Shown here piece by piece: positions 28,766-37,757 of a stretch of 51,118 nucleotides of DNA. Every line of letters begins with the position of its first letter. The stretch's first letter is position 1. The position numbers and the translations under genes were made by a program. Below the pieces are notes generated by a model. That model saw nothing but the letters and a program-made list of their open reading frames with translations, was not told the origin of the DNA and did not search any database. Source of the DNA: a bacterium (GTDB lineage: Bacteria > Bdellovibrionota_C > UBA2361 > SZUA-149); assembly GCA_030433295.1 (NCBI GenBank), contig JAUIMJ010000003.1:1-51118 (forward strand), in the 5' to 3' direction.

Positions 28766-30043
28766 ATGAGAATACTTCTGGTAAACGAAACATTTTACCC
28801 CGACGTCGCCGCCACGGCGCAGCATCTTGCGGATCTTAGCTTTTCCCTGTCTGAGAGTGCCGACGCAGAAGAGGTTGCGGTCTTATGTGCGCGCCGTTCG
28901 TATGTTGAGCCCGAAAAGCTGCATCCCCATACCGAGAGACACCGCGGCGTTTTGATTAAGCGTGTGTGGACTCCCCATCTGAAGGCAGAGGGGAGGCTGG
29001 CGAGAATAACGGCTGCCATGCTTTGCAACCTTGCCTTCGCGTTTCGTCTTCTCTTCTCGCGACGCTATGACGTCGTTGTTTCGCTCACCTCGCCGCCTCT
29101 GATAGCGGTGATTGCTCTGCTGGTAAGCCGTCTCTGGGGCGCAAAGTTCGTGTATTGGGTAATGGATGTGAATCCGCACGAGGCGATAGAGGCTGGTTGG
29201 TTGAGATCGGACTCGGCGATGGCATCCCTGCTGAGATGCTCTCTGCGGTATGTGCTGCGGCGAGCGGATGTGCTTATCGCTCTCGATACCCATATGAAGG
29301 ATTTGCTTGTTTCGGAAGGGGCGACTGCGTCCAGGGTCGTTACGAGCCCGCCTTGGCCTGTGGGAGAGATGGGGCCTGTAGGAGAAATGGGGCCTGTAGG
29401 AAAACAGGAGCCGCAGAAAGCATCGCCTCCCGCCAGCAGAAGTGAAAATTCTTTTCGTCGAGAACACGGTCTCGGGGATCGCTGCGTTGTGATGTACTCG
29501 GGTAACCATAGTATCTGCCACCCGCTTGATACCGTTCTGGAGGCGGCCAAGGCGTTGCAGGGTGAAGCAGAGGTCGTATTCGTTTTTGTCGGGGGCGGGC
29601 AGCGTGTTCGGGATGTCAGCGATTTTGTCAGGGAACACGAGCTTCCTAATGTGATGCAGTTACCGTATCAGCCGATAGAGAAGCTACCGGAATCGCTTGG
29701 GGCTGCGGATTTGCATCTGGTAGTTATGGGCGAGCCTTTCGTAGGTATTGTTCACCCATGTAAGATTTACGGAATTCTGGCCAGCGGTTCTCCCTACGCC
29801 TACATTGGTCCCGAGAGGAGTCACCTTGGGGAGATTGTACGACACTCAGAAGGGGCCTTTCATGTTGATCATGGGTCGCCGGAAGATTTGGTGGCTGCGA
29901 TAAGAAGCACGCAGGGCATGTCTGAGAGCCAGAGGGCTGGCATTGCAACTGCAAACAGACGGTTACTTAAACAAGAATTTGACGCCGATACCCTACTTGG
30001 TGTGGTGAAAGATAGTATCCTGCAGCCGGAGTCAGGCAACTAA
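28766..30043 (+). CDS. Glycosyltransferase (GT4-like)
   Basis: MRILLVNETFYPDVAATAQHLADL; GDRCVVMYSGNHSICHPLDTVLEAAKAL; PYQPIEKLPESLGAADLHLVVM; ATG at 28766 preferred. Confidence 0.88.
   Translation: MRILLVNETFYPDVAATAQHLADLSFSLSESADAEEVAVLCARRSYVEPEKLHPHTERHRGVLIKRVWTPHLKAEGRLARITAAMLCNLAFAFRLLFSRRYDVVVSLTSPPLIAVIALLVSRLWGAKFVYWVMDVNPHEAIEAGWLRSDSAMASLLRCSLRYVLRRADVLIALDTHMKDLLVSEGATASRVVTSPPWPVGEMGPVGEMGPVGKQEPQKASPPASRSENSFRREHGLGDRCVVMYSGNHSICHPLDTVLEAAKALQGEAEVVFVFVGGGQRVRDVSDFVREHELPNVMQLPYQPIEKLPESLGAADLHLVVMGEPFVGIVHPCKIYGILASGSPYAYIGPERSHLGEIVRHSEGAFHVDHGSPEDLVAAIRSTQGMSESQRAGIATANRRLLKQEFDADTLLGVVKDSILQPESGN
29357..29408 (+). repeat. 18-bp in-frame tandem repeat within glycosyltransferase gene
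   Basis: cctgtgggagagatgggg / cctgtaggagaaatgggg / cctgtaggaaaacagg; encodes PVGEMGPVGEMGPVGK. Confidence 0.9.
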
Positions 30044-30087
30044 GGCGCTGCTTCGGAGGACTAAGCGGAACACCGTGCTGCTGCTGT

Positions 30088-31155
30088 TTAATGTTCGAGA
30101 GCAGGCTGTTCTTCGACGGAAACGTTCCTGGCGGCCTCTTCTTCACTCTCCTGCTGCCCCGCTTGTGGCGTGATGAACTCAGGAGTCTTTCCTTCTTTTT
30201 GCAGATATACCTGTTCTTCAATCCAGCGATACGTAGGAGCCAATCCGGACTTTAAACTGGTAGCAGGTTCCCATCCGAGGACCTCTCGAAGCTTATTGTT
30301 ATCGCTGTTTCTTCCGCGCACGCCCTGAGGTTTACTGAGGTCGTGCTCTTTCTCAATCTCTTTACCGGCAACTTCAGCGACATAATCGACCAATTGATCG
30401 ATGCTTACCTGCTCTTCGGTGCCCAGATTCAGCGCCTTGCCGTAGTCTGAGCGCATGAGTCGATAAATCCCCTCGACGCAGTCATCGATATACATGTAGC
30501 TTCTGGTCTGCTGCCCATCTCCCCAGACCTCAACACCATCGACGTCAGCAGCCTCTGCTACTTTACGACAGATCGCAGCCGGAGATTTCTCTCTTCCACC
30601 TTGCCAGGTGCCCAGGGGGCCATACACGTTGTGAAAGCGAACCGTTCTGGTAGGAAGATCAAACTCTTCTGCGTAGTATTGGCAGAGCTTCTCCATATAT
30701 ATCTTTTCCCAGCCGTAGCCCTCTTCAGGATTTGCGGGGAAGGCGTCCTCTTCTTTGAGGGCAGGGGCGTCGACCGTCTCCTGCAGCTGCTGAGGGTAGA
30801 CGCAGGCGGTAGACGAGAAGAGAAACCTCGCGACTGAAGCTTCACGTGAGGCTTCAAGCATGTGTATATTCATGAGAGTATTGTTGCTACAAAGGTCTGC
30901 TTTATTCTGGGAAATGTAGCCAATCCCTCCCATATCAGCGGCAAGGTGATAGACCTCGTCGACACCTTCAACTGCTTTGTCGCAGTTTTCACGCTTTCTC
31001 AAATCCAATTGCAGGAATTCGTTGCCTTTTGATACTTCAAATTCGGGCTGTTTGATATCCACACCTCGAACCCAGTATCCCTGCGCAACGAGATAGCTGA
31101 CCAGGTGATGTCCGATGAATCCACCTGCTCCGGTAACTAATACCTTTTTGTTCAT
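30088..31155 (-). CDS. NAD-dependent epimerase, GDP-mannose 3,5-epimerase-like
   Basis: KVLVTGAGGFIGHHLV, YHLAADMGGIGYISQNKADLCSNNTLMNIHMLEA, RFHNVYGPLGTWQGGREKSPAAICRK, VWGDGQQTRSYMYIDDCVEGIYRL, GVRGRNSDNNKLREVLGW. Confidence 0.9.
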   Translation of the reverse strand: MNKKVLVTGAGGFIGHHLVSYLVAQGYWVRGVDIKQPEFEVSKGNEFLQLDLRKRENCDKAVEGVDEVYHLAADMGGIGYISQNKADLCSNNTLMNIHMLEASREASVARFLFSSTACVYPQQLQETVDAPALKEEDAFPANPEEGYGWEKIYMEKLCQYYAEEFDLPTRTVRFHNVYGPLGTWQGGREKSPAAICRKVAEAADVDGVEVWGDGQQTRSYMYIDDCVEGIYRLMRSDYGKALNLGTEEQVSIDQLVDYVAEVAGKEIEKEHDLSKPQGVRGRNSDNNKLREVLGWEPATSLKSGLAPTYRWIEEQVYLQKEGKTPEFITPQAGQQESEEEAARNVSVEEQPALEH

Positions 31156-31792
31156 TGCCGAGAATACCCACATTGATGTGGTTTCGCTCATACCGGAACA
31201 GTTTTCGGATTTTTGTCGCGACAATGTATCCGTCGAACCGCTCTGGTTTTTCTATTCCCGCGTGGATGTACAATCCGCGCTGGTACGCATTCTTCACGAG
31301 GCTTTTTGAAAAATGCGCCAGAGTCTTCCACATTCTTTCTATAACTACTGTATATATCGGCACTTTGGCCCATTCTCTTTATTTAGTAATTTACTGTGTT
31401 TGTCGGACGTGGAATTGACGATATTTCGTCGGTCTGTGCTGTGGCTTTTGGCGCTGAACAGAAGGTGATTTTGACTCGCAGCGGTATGTTTCGGCCTTCA
31501 TTGGGCCCGGATTATGGCGTTGTGACAAAATTTTTACACCGCACTTTTTTCAAACTACAGCAAAATGCTGTCCAACAATGTACACAAATTTTGGGGTGTC
31601 TGTATTCTGACGCCGAGCGTCCAATTATTAAGCAGTGCCTGAAATGTGCCGACATCCACGCCCCGGACTACTCGGAAATACCGTTTTCGTAATTAAAATC
31701 CAATAGTTAGCCTCAAGGCCTCCAGCCACCTCAGTCCCGAGCTGCAAGGAGGATGAAGAGGGGTGTCGGAATTCTGTCACTTTCCCGAACAC

Positions 31793-31808
31793 TGGCATGT
31801 CCTTTGCC
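31793..31808 (+). promoter_or_regulatory. Putative sigma54 (-24/-12) promoter upstream of the first sigma54 activator gene
   Basis: TGGCAT-gtcct-TTGCC; exact GG-N10-GC spacing, near-consensus. Confidence 0.72.
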
Positions 31809-31997
31809 ATTTCTCTGACACCGGACGCGTTGGCCTGAATCTTTACGTGTCCATTTTTTGGCAGGGTGCATCAATACTCTCTGTGGATGCCAATTTCCCG
31901 TTTCTGCGGTGGAGCATTCACGAGAAAAGATTTTTGAGTTTATTGGTGCTGTGCGAATCCTTAGGGAATGTAACGGTTAATTAGGAGGCAGGTTTTC

Positions 31998-33104
31998 ATG
32001 TTTGAGCACGCAGCGGATTATGACGGTTATTCATCTCACTTTAGTACATTCTCCGCGACTTCGGAGACCGCAGAGATTCCGAAGAAAAACGGCAAAGGCT
32101 CCTTCGACCACATTGTTACCGAGCATCCACGCATGCGGGAGATATTCAATGTCGTCAAGAAAGTAGCTTCCACGAACAGCACCGTCCTTATCCTTGGGGA
32201 TAGCGGAACGGGCAAGGAGCTCATCGCAAGAGCAATTCACGAAAGCAGTGGCTCCAAAGGTCATTTCGTTCCCGTCAATTGCGGGGCGATTCCAGACAAT
32301 CTCCTGGAAAGCGAACTCTTTGGTCACGAGAAGGGAGCATTTACCGGTGCGATAAGCAGTAAACCGGGTCGCTTCATGATGGCTGACAACGGAACCATCT
32401 TTCTCGACGAGATCGGAGAGATGAGTCCTCATCTGCAGGTAAAACTCCTTCGTGTATTACAGGAGCGAGTAGTTGAGTCAGTAGGTGGACTCAAAGCAAA
32501 GCCGGTAAATGTCCGCGTTATCGCAGCGACGCATGTAAATCTTGCTGAGCGGGTAAAAGAAGGAACGTTTCGGGAGGATCTCTACTATCGTCTGCAGGTG
32601 GTGCCTGTTGAGCTTCCGGCTCTGACTGACCGCAGAGAGGATATTCCTCTTCTTGCGAAATTCTTTAGTAAGAAATTTGCCAAAGAGAACGGACGTCGGC
32701 CCCTCGTCTTCAGTGACGAAGTACTCGATGCCTTCGGTTTATATCAGTGGCCGGGAAACATCAGGGAGCTTGAGAACCTGATACAGCGCCTCAGTATCCT
32801 CGTTGACAGTGATGCCGTACATCTGAGCGACGTGCCTCCTCATATTCTAAGTCCGAATGCGGGATCCGCAGGTCTTGTTCAATCAACCGAGCTCCCCGAT
32901 GAAGGGCTGGACTTTAATGCCGTAGTTGAAGAGTTCGAAAACGGCCTCATTCTACAGGCCCTGGAGCGAACCGGAGGAAATAAAAAGGCTGCAGCCCGAC
33001 TACTCAACCTCAACCGTACGACGCTGGTCGAGAAGATAAAGAAGAAAGGGCTTGATTCCGCTGTTGCACGCTCGGGTGCCGGCAATGACGCTGCATCGCA
33101 CTAA
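31998..33104 (+). CDS. Sigma54-dependent transcriptional activator lacking an obvious receiver domain (AAA+ plus Fis-type HTH)
   Basis: GDSGTGKELIARAIH Walker A, GHEKGAFTGA, GTIFLDEIGEM, WPGNIRELENLIQR, C-terminal GNKKAAARLLNLNRTTLVEKIKKKGL. Confidence 0.95.
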   Translation: MFEHAADYDGYSSHFSTFSATSETAEIPKKNGKGSFDHIVTEHPRMREIFNVVKKVASTNSTVLILGDSGTGKELIARAIHESSGSKGHFVPVNCGAIPDNLLESELFGHEKGAFTGAISSKPGRFMMADNGTIFLDEIGEMSPHLQVKLLRVLQERVVESVGGLKAKPVNVRVIAATHVNLAERVKEGTFREDLYYRLQVVPVELPALTDRREDIPLLAKFFSKKFAKENGRRPLVFSDEVLDAFGLYQWPGNIRELENLIQRLSILVDSDAVHLSDVPPHILSPNAGSAGLVQSTELPDEGLDFNAVVEEFENGLILQALERTGGNKKAAARLLNLNRTTLVEKIKKKGLDSAVARSGAGNDAASH

Positions 33105-33114
33105 GGAGAGTGGT

Positions 33115-34050
33115 ATGAAACTCCTTCGTTTTACATACGCACTAGCGATTCTCTCTCTGGTGCCTGGAGCCGTGGCGGAAACGCATTCACGGGCTCGTCT
33201 CCAGCAGTTTACCAATCCCACCCCGGCTTCGACCGTGCTCGAGCTCAATCGTCAGCAGAAGCACTACGAAGCGGTGCTTGCCTACACTGAGCGAGATGCA
33301 AAAACGCTGTCGCTCACTGAGAAGCTTGCCGCGGCACGCAGTGCCTGGGCTCTGGGGCTCGTCGATACCTCACGAAATATCTGGCAGGAGGCATCCTCCC
33401 GACGCGGATTTACCGGCTCAGAACGTTCACGAGCACTCCTGGCCTATTCGATCATGGAATTTCAGGAAGGGAACTATGAGAAGTCCCGCTCTCTGGCTGA
33501 GCAGGAAGCGCAGAATCTACCTGCCTCGGATCTTCGTTCTCAGTTCTGGCTGGTGATTGCGGAAGCACTCAAAGCTCAGGGCGCCTGGAGTCTGGCGGAA
33601 GGATACTACAACAAAGCCCTCGAGGAAGCTGAACAGGCTCATTCAAGTGAGGCAACCTATCTACTGGGTAGCTGTCAGCTGCGACTCGGGAAGGTAAACG
33701 ACGCACGGTATACCTTTGCTTCTCTTGATACCAGTTCCAAGAACACTGCTGATGCTCTGCGTCGACTTGCCGAGATTGACCTTGGCCAGGGGAACTATGA
33801 GGGAGTGCTGACCTGGCTCGAGGAGGGTCGGGAGAGCTATCCGAGTTTGTTTAACGACTCATGGACCTCCTATGCTGAAGTTACCTCGCTAAGCCGTCTG
33901 TCTCGTGCGCAGGATGCACGCAAAGCGCTGACACGCGCACAGAAAAACCATTCGGATAATGATCCCTGGATTCTCTTTGCTCGTTCTGCGCTTGAGTCAC
34001 ACTTGGCGAAGCAGCTTTTAGAAAACGAGAATGCGGACGGGGAGGAGTAG
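33115..34050 (+). CDS. Exported TPR-repeat protein
   Basis: SD aaggag; signal peptide MKLLRFTYALAILSLVPGAVAE; TPR-like repeats (GAWSLAEGYYNKALEEAEQ..., LGQGNYEGVLTWLEEG). Confidence 0.8.
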   Translation: MKLLRFTYALAILSLVPGAVAETHSRARLQQFTNPTPASTVLELNRQQKHYEAVLAYTERDAKTLSLTEKLAAARSAWALGLVDTSRNIWQEASSRRGFTGSERSRALLAYSIMEFQEGNYEKSRSLAEQEAQNLPASDLRSQFWLVIAEALKAQGAWSLAEGYYNKALEEAEQAHSSEATYLLGSCQLRLGKVNDARYTFASLDTSSKNTADALRRLAEIDLGQGNYEGVLTWLEEGRESYPSLFNDSWTSYAEVTSLSRLSRAQDARKALTRAQKNHSDNDPWILFARSALESHLAKQLLENENADGEE

Positions 34051-34054
34051 GTTT

Positions 34055-34774
34055 ATGGCCCCTGCAACATCGGGTTCAGTTGAATCGGAACGAGCAAAGC
34101 GTCTCATTGCGATGGGGCAAATGGCTGCGAGCCTTGCCCATGAGATTAGGAATCCTCTGGGGAGCATGGAGCTCTATTGCACGCTTCTGAAAAAAGATTT
34201 GGCGACCCAGAGTGAGTCCCTGCAGCTCGCTGAGCAGATACACTCGGGGATACGGACGCTTGATCGGATCATTACGAATTGCCTGCAGTTCTCAAGAGAC
34301 GTTAAGCCGCGCTACGTTGAGGTTGATTCAACCGAAGGAATTTTCAGCGAGATAGTTTCCTATGTGAAACCTCAGCTCGCTGCCGGAACCTTGGGAATCA
34401 CGGTAGAGGAGGAGGGAGATAGTCAGTTGGTAATCGATCCTCATCTGGTGAAACAGGCGCTCGCGAATGTGGTGATGAATGCGGTTGAAGCGATGACTGA
34501 TGCCGGAGTAGAGGGAGGAAGTGTGGAGATTAAGAGCGATCGCCGAGATCCTTCAGTGTGGAAAGTCCTGGTGCAGGACGATGGTCCGGGGATTGAGGAA
34601 GAGAAGCTGGAAACGATTTTTGAACCCTTTGTAACGACGAAGGAAGGAGGTACGGGACTGGGTTTGCCTATCGTACATTCGGTCGTCGCCGCCCATGGCG
34701 GAAAAGTAACCATTGGCAGTAAGTCTCCACATGGCACCACGGTGTCTTTGGAGTTCCCAAATTTTGAGCGCTAG
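34055..34774 (+). CDS. Sensor-less soluble histidine kinase (FlrB/FleS-like)
   Basis: H-box ASLAHEIRNPLGSMELY, N-box NVVMNAVEAMTDAG, DDGPGIEEEKLETIFEPFVTTKEGGTGLGLPI, HGGKVTIGS. Confidence 0.9.
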   Translation: MAPATSGSVESERAKRLIAMGQMAASLAHEIRNPLGSMELYCTLLKKDLATQSESLQLAEQIHSGIRTLDRIITNCLQFSRDVKPRYVEVDSTEGIFSEIVSYVKPQLAAGTLGITVEEEGDSQLVIDPHLVKQALANVVMNAVEAMTDAGVEGGSVEIKSDRRDPSVWKVLVQDDGPGIEEEKLETIFEPFVTTKEGGTGLGLPIVHSVVAAHGGKVTIGSKSPHGTTVSLEFPNFER

Positions 34775-34895
34775 AGCATTTTTCAGGGATGCGTAGCGAA
34801 AAATGCATATGAGTGCGGACGCAGGTCTGTGCGAGAAAAACAGAAGAGCAGTTGCAGGATACCATCTTGCTACAGGTATTCGAGAGCTGCTCTAG
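34771..34895 (+). repeat. Dispersed palindromic repeat element, copy B, between the kinase and response-regulator genes
   Basis: GCATTTTTC...GAAAAATGC, GTGCGGACgcagGTCTGTGC, AGAGCAG...CTGCTCTAG; same module order as the 3' part of copy A. Confidence 0.87.
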
Positions 34896-34908
34896 AAGAG
34901 AGGTCGTA

Positions 34909-36255
34909 ATGCAGGAAAGATCAACAATCCTTGTCGTGGATGACGAAGAGCAGATGCGCTCGGCCATGGAGGCGGTGCTGGCCCGTATGGGACACTCTGT
35001 GATCAAAGCGGTAAACGGCAGTGATGCTCTGGAGAAGCTTGAGCAGAGCAAAGTAGACGTCGTTATCTCGGATATGAAAATGCCCGTGATGACCGGGGGG
35101 GAGCTGCTTGCTCAGATAAAAGAGAATCATCCAGGTATTCCTACGGTGATGATTACGGCGTACGGAACGATTGAACAGGCTGTCGAAGTGATGAAAGACG
35201 GTGCCTTTGATTTTGTTACCAAGCCCTTCTCCGCCGAAGATCTCGAGGGAGTGATTTCGCGAGCGACATCCAAGGGGAGAAAAATTCCGACCAAAAAAGC
35301 CTCGTCGATCAGTCAGGACGCGGTTGCGATTGTGACCGGAGATCCGACCTTCAAGCGAGTTCTGGAGATTGCGGTAAGTGTTGCAAGCAGCTCTGCCAGC
35401 GTGCTGGTTCAGGGAGAGTCTGGGACCGGTAAAGAACTCATTGCCCGTCTCTTGCATACCAGCGGCAAGCAGGACAACGAACCTTTTGTGGCCGTCAACT
35501 GCGCTGCGCTGCCCGAGAATCTGCTGGAAAGCGAGCTGTTTGGGCATGAGAAGGGAGCATTTACGGGTGCGACGGCTACCAAAATCGGAAAGTTCGAGCA
35601 GGCCAACGGTGGTACCATACTCCTCGATGAGATTTCCGAGATGGAATTGCCCCTGCAGGCGAAGCTTCTGCGTGTCCTGCAGGAAAGAGAGGTGGATCGT
35701 ATTGGTGGTACAAAACCAATTCCCGTCGATGTGCGAGTTGTCGCTACGACGAACAGAGACATTCGTCAGACCGTAGCGAAGGGCGATTTTAGAGAAGATC
35801 TCTACTATCGACTTAATGTAATTCCGTTGTATGTCCCGTCTCTGCGTGAGCGAAAGGGCGATATTAAGCTTCTCCTGGAGTATTTCATCCGTCGCTTCTC
35901 AAACGGTGCCGCGAAGAAAATCACTGATGCTCAGTTGAAGAAGCTGGAGGACTACGCATGGCCCGGAAATGTGCGGGAATTGCAGAATGCCTGTCAGCGG
36001 GCCGTCTTGCTGGCGCAGGATGGCGACCTGCAAGCCGAGCATTTTCTGCTCGGGGCTATTGATTCCACTCAGGAGTCTGAGGGTGACGATTCTCTGCGCC
36101 TGCGCTCGGGATTGAGCGTCGCTGAGGCAGAGAAGAGATTGATTCTCGAGACCCTGCGAGTCACGAACAATAATAAAACGAAAGCGGCGGAGTTGCTGGG
36201 GATAAGTATCAGGACCCTGCGTAACAAACTGCACGAGTATGATGCCCCGCGCTAG
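34909..36255 (+). CDS. Sigma54-dependent response regulator (REC-AAA+-HTH; FlrC/FlbD-like)
   Basis: ILVVDDEEQMRSAMEAVL, VVISDMKMPVMTGGELL, GESGTGKELIARLLH, GHEKGAFTGA, WPGNVRELQNACQR; the track start at 34813 lies inside repeat copy B, so ATG at 34909 preferred. Confidence 0.95.
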   Translation: MQERSTILVVDDEEQMRSAMEAVLARMGHSVIKAVNGSDALEKLEQSKVDVVISDMKMPVMTGGELLAQIKENHPGIPTVMITAYGTIEQAVEVMKDGAFDFVTKPFSAEDLEGVISRATSKGRKIPTKKASSISQDAVAIVTGDPTFKRVLEIAVSVASSSASVLVQGESGTGKELIARLLHTSGKQDNEPFVAVNCAALPENLLESELFGHEKGAFTGATATKIGKFEQANGGTILLDEISEMELPLQAKLLRVLQEREVDRIGGTKPIPVDVRVVATTNRDIRQTVAKGDFREDLYYRLNVIPLYVPSLRERKGDIKLLLEYFIRRFSNGAAKKITDAQLKKLEDYAWPGNVRELQNACQRAVLLAQDGDLQAEHFLLGAIDSTQESEGDDSLRLRSGLSVAEAEKRLILETLRVTNNNKTKAAELLGISIRTLRNKLHEYDAPR

Positions 36256-36381
36256 TACGTCGTGATGTCCTGGGGTGAAATTGGTGTGGTTATCTTGACG
36301 TAGTCATGCTGGTTTTTTGGCCCCTCGGCTGCTTGGGGAAAAAATATAGCGTCGTTCTGGTGGCTTACGGAGTTATGTGTC

Positions 36382-36396
36382 GGGCATAGAACTTGC
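36382..36396 (+). promoter_or_regulatory. Putative sigma54 (-24/-12) promoter of the flgBC-fliEFGHIJ operon
   Basis: gGGcat-agaac-TTGC, GG-N10-GC spacing, ~85 nt upstream of the flgB ATG. Confidence 0.78.
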
Positions 36397-36480
36397 CCAA
36401 AAGAAGAATAGAGCATTGTGCTCAGATTTGGATGAACTCTGAATCGCTACTATTTGAAGCATTAAACATAGTGTGTTCGC

Positions 36481-36879
36481 ATGAAACTATTCGATAAAAC
36501 ATTTGACGCAATCGAGAAGAAGCTCGATTTGACGTTACAGCGACATAGCGTGCTCTCCAGTAACGTAGCAAACGCTGACACTCCCAATTACACGGCTCGA
36601 GAGTTGAATTTCGCCGGTGAGCTGCGCAAAGCCCTGGGCGATGCGCCGGAGAACGTAACAAAGACGCACCCTCAGCACATGGACATTTCGTCGTCCACCG
36701 GTTCACATATTGTCCTCGATCACAGTGGAGCGCGTGGCGCTGATGGAAATAACGTCGACCTCGATATTGCCATGGGGAAATTGTCCTCAAACGCGGCCAA
36801 GTATCGTGGTGCAGCTGAATTGCTCTCAATGAAAGTAAGAATTCTGCGTATGGCTGCACGCGGACGAGGAGGAATCTAG
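36481..36879 (+). CDS. flgB: Flagellar basal-body rod protein FlgB
   Basis: LSSNVANADTPNYTARELNF; immediately followed by flgC and fliE. Confidence 0.96.
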   Translation: MKLFDKTFDAIEKKLDLTLQRHSVLSSNVANADTPNYTARELNFAGELRKALGDAPENVTKTHPQHMDISSSTGSHIVLDHSGARGADGNNVDLDIAMGKLSSNAAKYRGAAELLSMKVRILRMAARGRGGI

Positions 36880-36881
36880 GT

Positions 36882-37319
36882 ATGTTCGATAAAATATTTA
36901 ATATCGCTTCCAGCGCGATGAGCGCAAATCGTCTCCGTATCAATACGGTCGCAAGTAACATCGCCAATGCTCAGACCACGCGGACCGAAGAAGGTGGCCC
37001 GTACAAGCGTAAAGACGTGGTCATGGCGGCGACCGACATGAAAGTAGAAGGATTTAATCACGCGCTCGACAGAGCGACATTGAAGGGAGTGGCGGTAGCA
37101 GGAGTATTGGAAGACCAGAGTGAGCCACAGAAGGTATATGACCCTGGTCATCCGGATGCTGACCCCAATACCGGGATCGTCAATCTGCCAAACATCAATG
37201 TGGTTACCGAGATGGTCAATATGATCAGTGCAAGTAATTCGTATAAAGCAGCCGCAGAGATAGCCAGTGTCACCAAGGAAATGTCACAGGCACTGCGACA
37301 GCTCGCATCGAGATTCTAA
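36882..37319 (+). CDS. flgC: Flagellar basal-body rod protein FlgC
   Basis: ASSAMSANRLRINTVASNIANAQTTRTEEGGPYKRKDVVM; DPGHPDADPNTGIVNLPNINVVTEMVNMISASNSYKAA. Confidence 0.97.
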   Translation: MFDKIFNIASSAMSANRLRINTVASNIANAQTTRTEEGGPYKRKDVVMAATDMKVEGFNHALDRATLKGVAVAGVLEDQSEPQKVYDPGHPDADPNTGIVNLPNINVVTEMVNMISASNSYKAAAEIASVTKEMSQALRQLASRF

Positions 37320-37349
37320 TCGGCTCTAAAGCCCAGATAGGGAAAAACT

Positions 37350-37685
37350 ATGTCTTCTATTGGTTCAATACAGGTATCAGAGCAGCTTCGGATGCTCCGC
37401 GAAGGAGTTACCGCGGAGAAGCCCAAATCTGATATTAAGAATGTGGGTGCAGAGTCCGGAACGGTTTCCTTCGGGGAGTTCCTGTCTGACCACATTCGCG
37501 CGGCAAATGAGAGCGGTCTCGAATCTGAGCGCGCTCTGCAGAAAGCAGCCATGGGTGAGGAGATGAATCCGCATGCGACCCTGATTGCCATGCAGAAGGC
37601 GAGCATCTCACTTACGCTTATGATGGGTATCAAGGAACGGCTTGAGAGAGCCTACCAGGAAATAATACGAACTCCGTTGGGATAG
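37350..37685 (+). CDS. fliE: Flagellar hook-basal body protein FliE
   Basis: FLSDHIRAANESGLESERAL, NPHATLIAMQKASISLTLMMGIKERLERAYQEIIRTPLG. Confidence 0.94.
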   Translation: MSSIGSIQVSEQLRMLREGVTAEKPKSDIKNVGAESGTVSFGEFLSDHIRAANESGLESERALQKAAMGEEMNPHATLIAMQKASISLTLMMGIKERLERAYQEIIRTPLG

Positions 37686-37757
37686 GATCGGCTGTGCGGT
37701 CTCTGACCGTGTAGCTACGAAATCGGTTTTTAAACGCACAGGTTGTGGTACGGGACT

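Noticed and set aside
34813-34908. N-terminal extension of the sigma54 response regulator as given in the ORF track
   Set aside because: Encoded by repeat copy B; REC domain starts right after ATG 34909, so the extension is likely artefactual.
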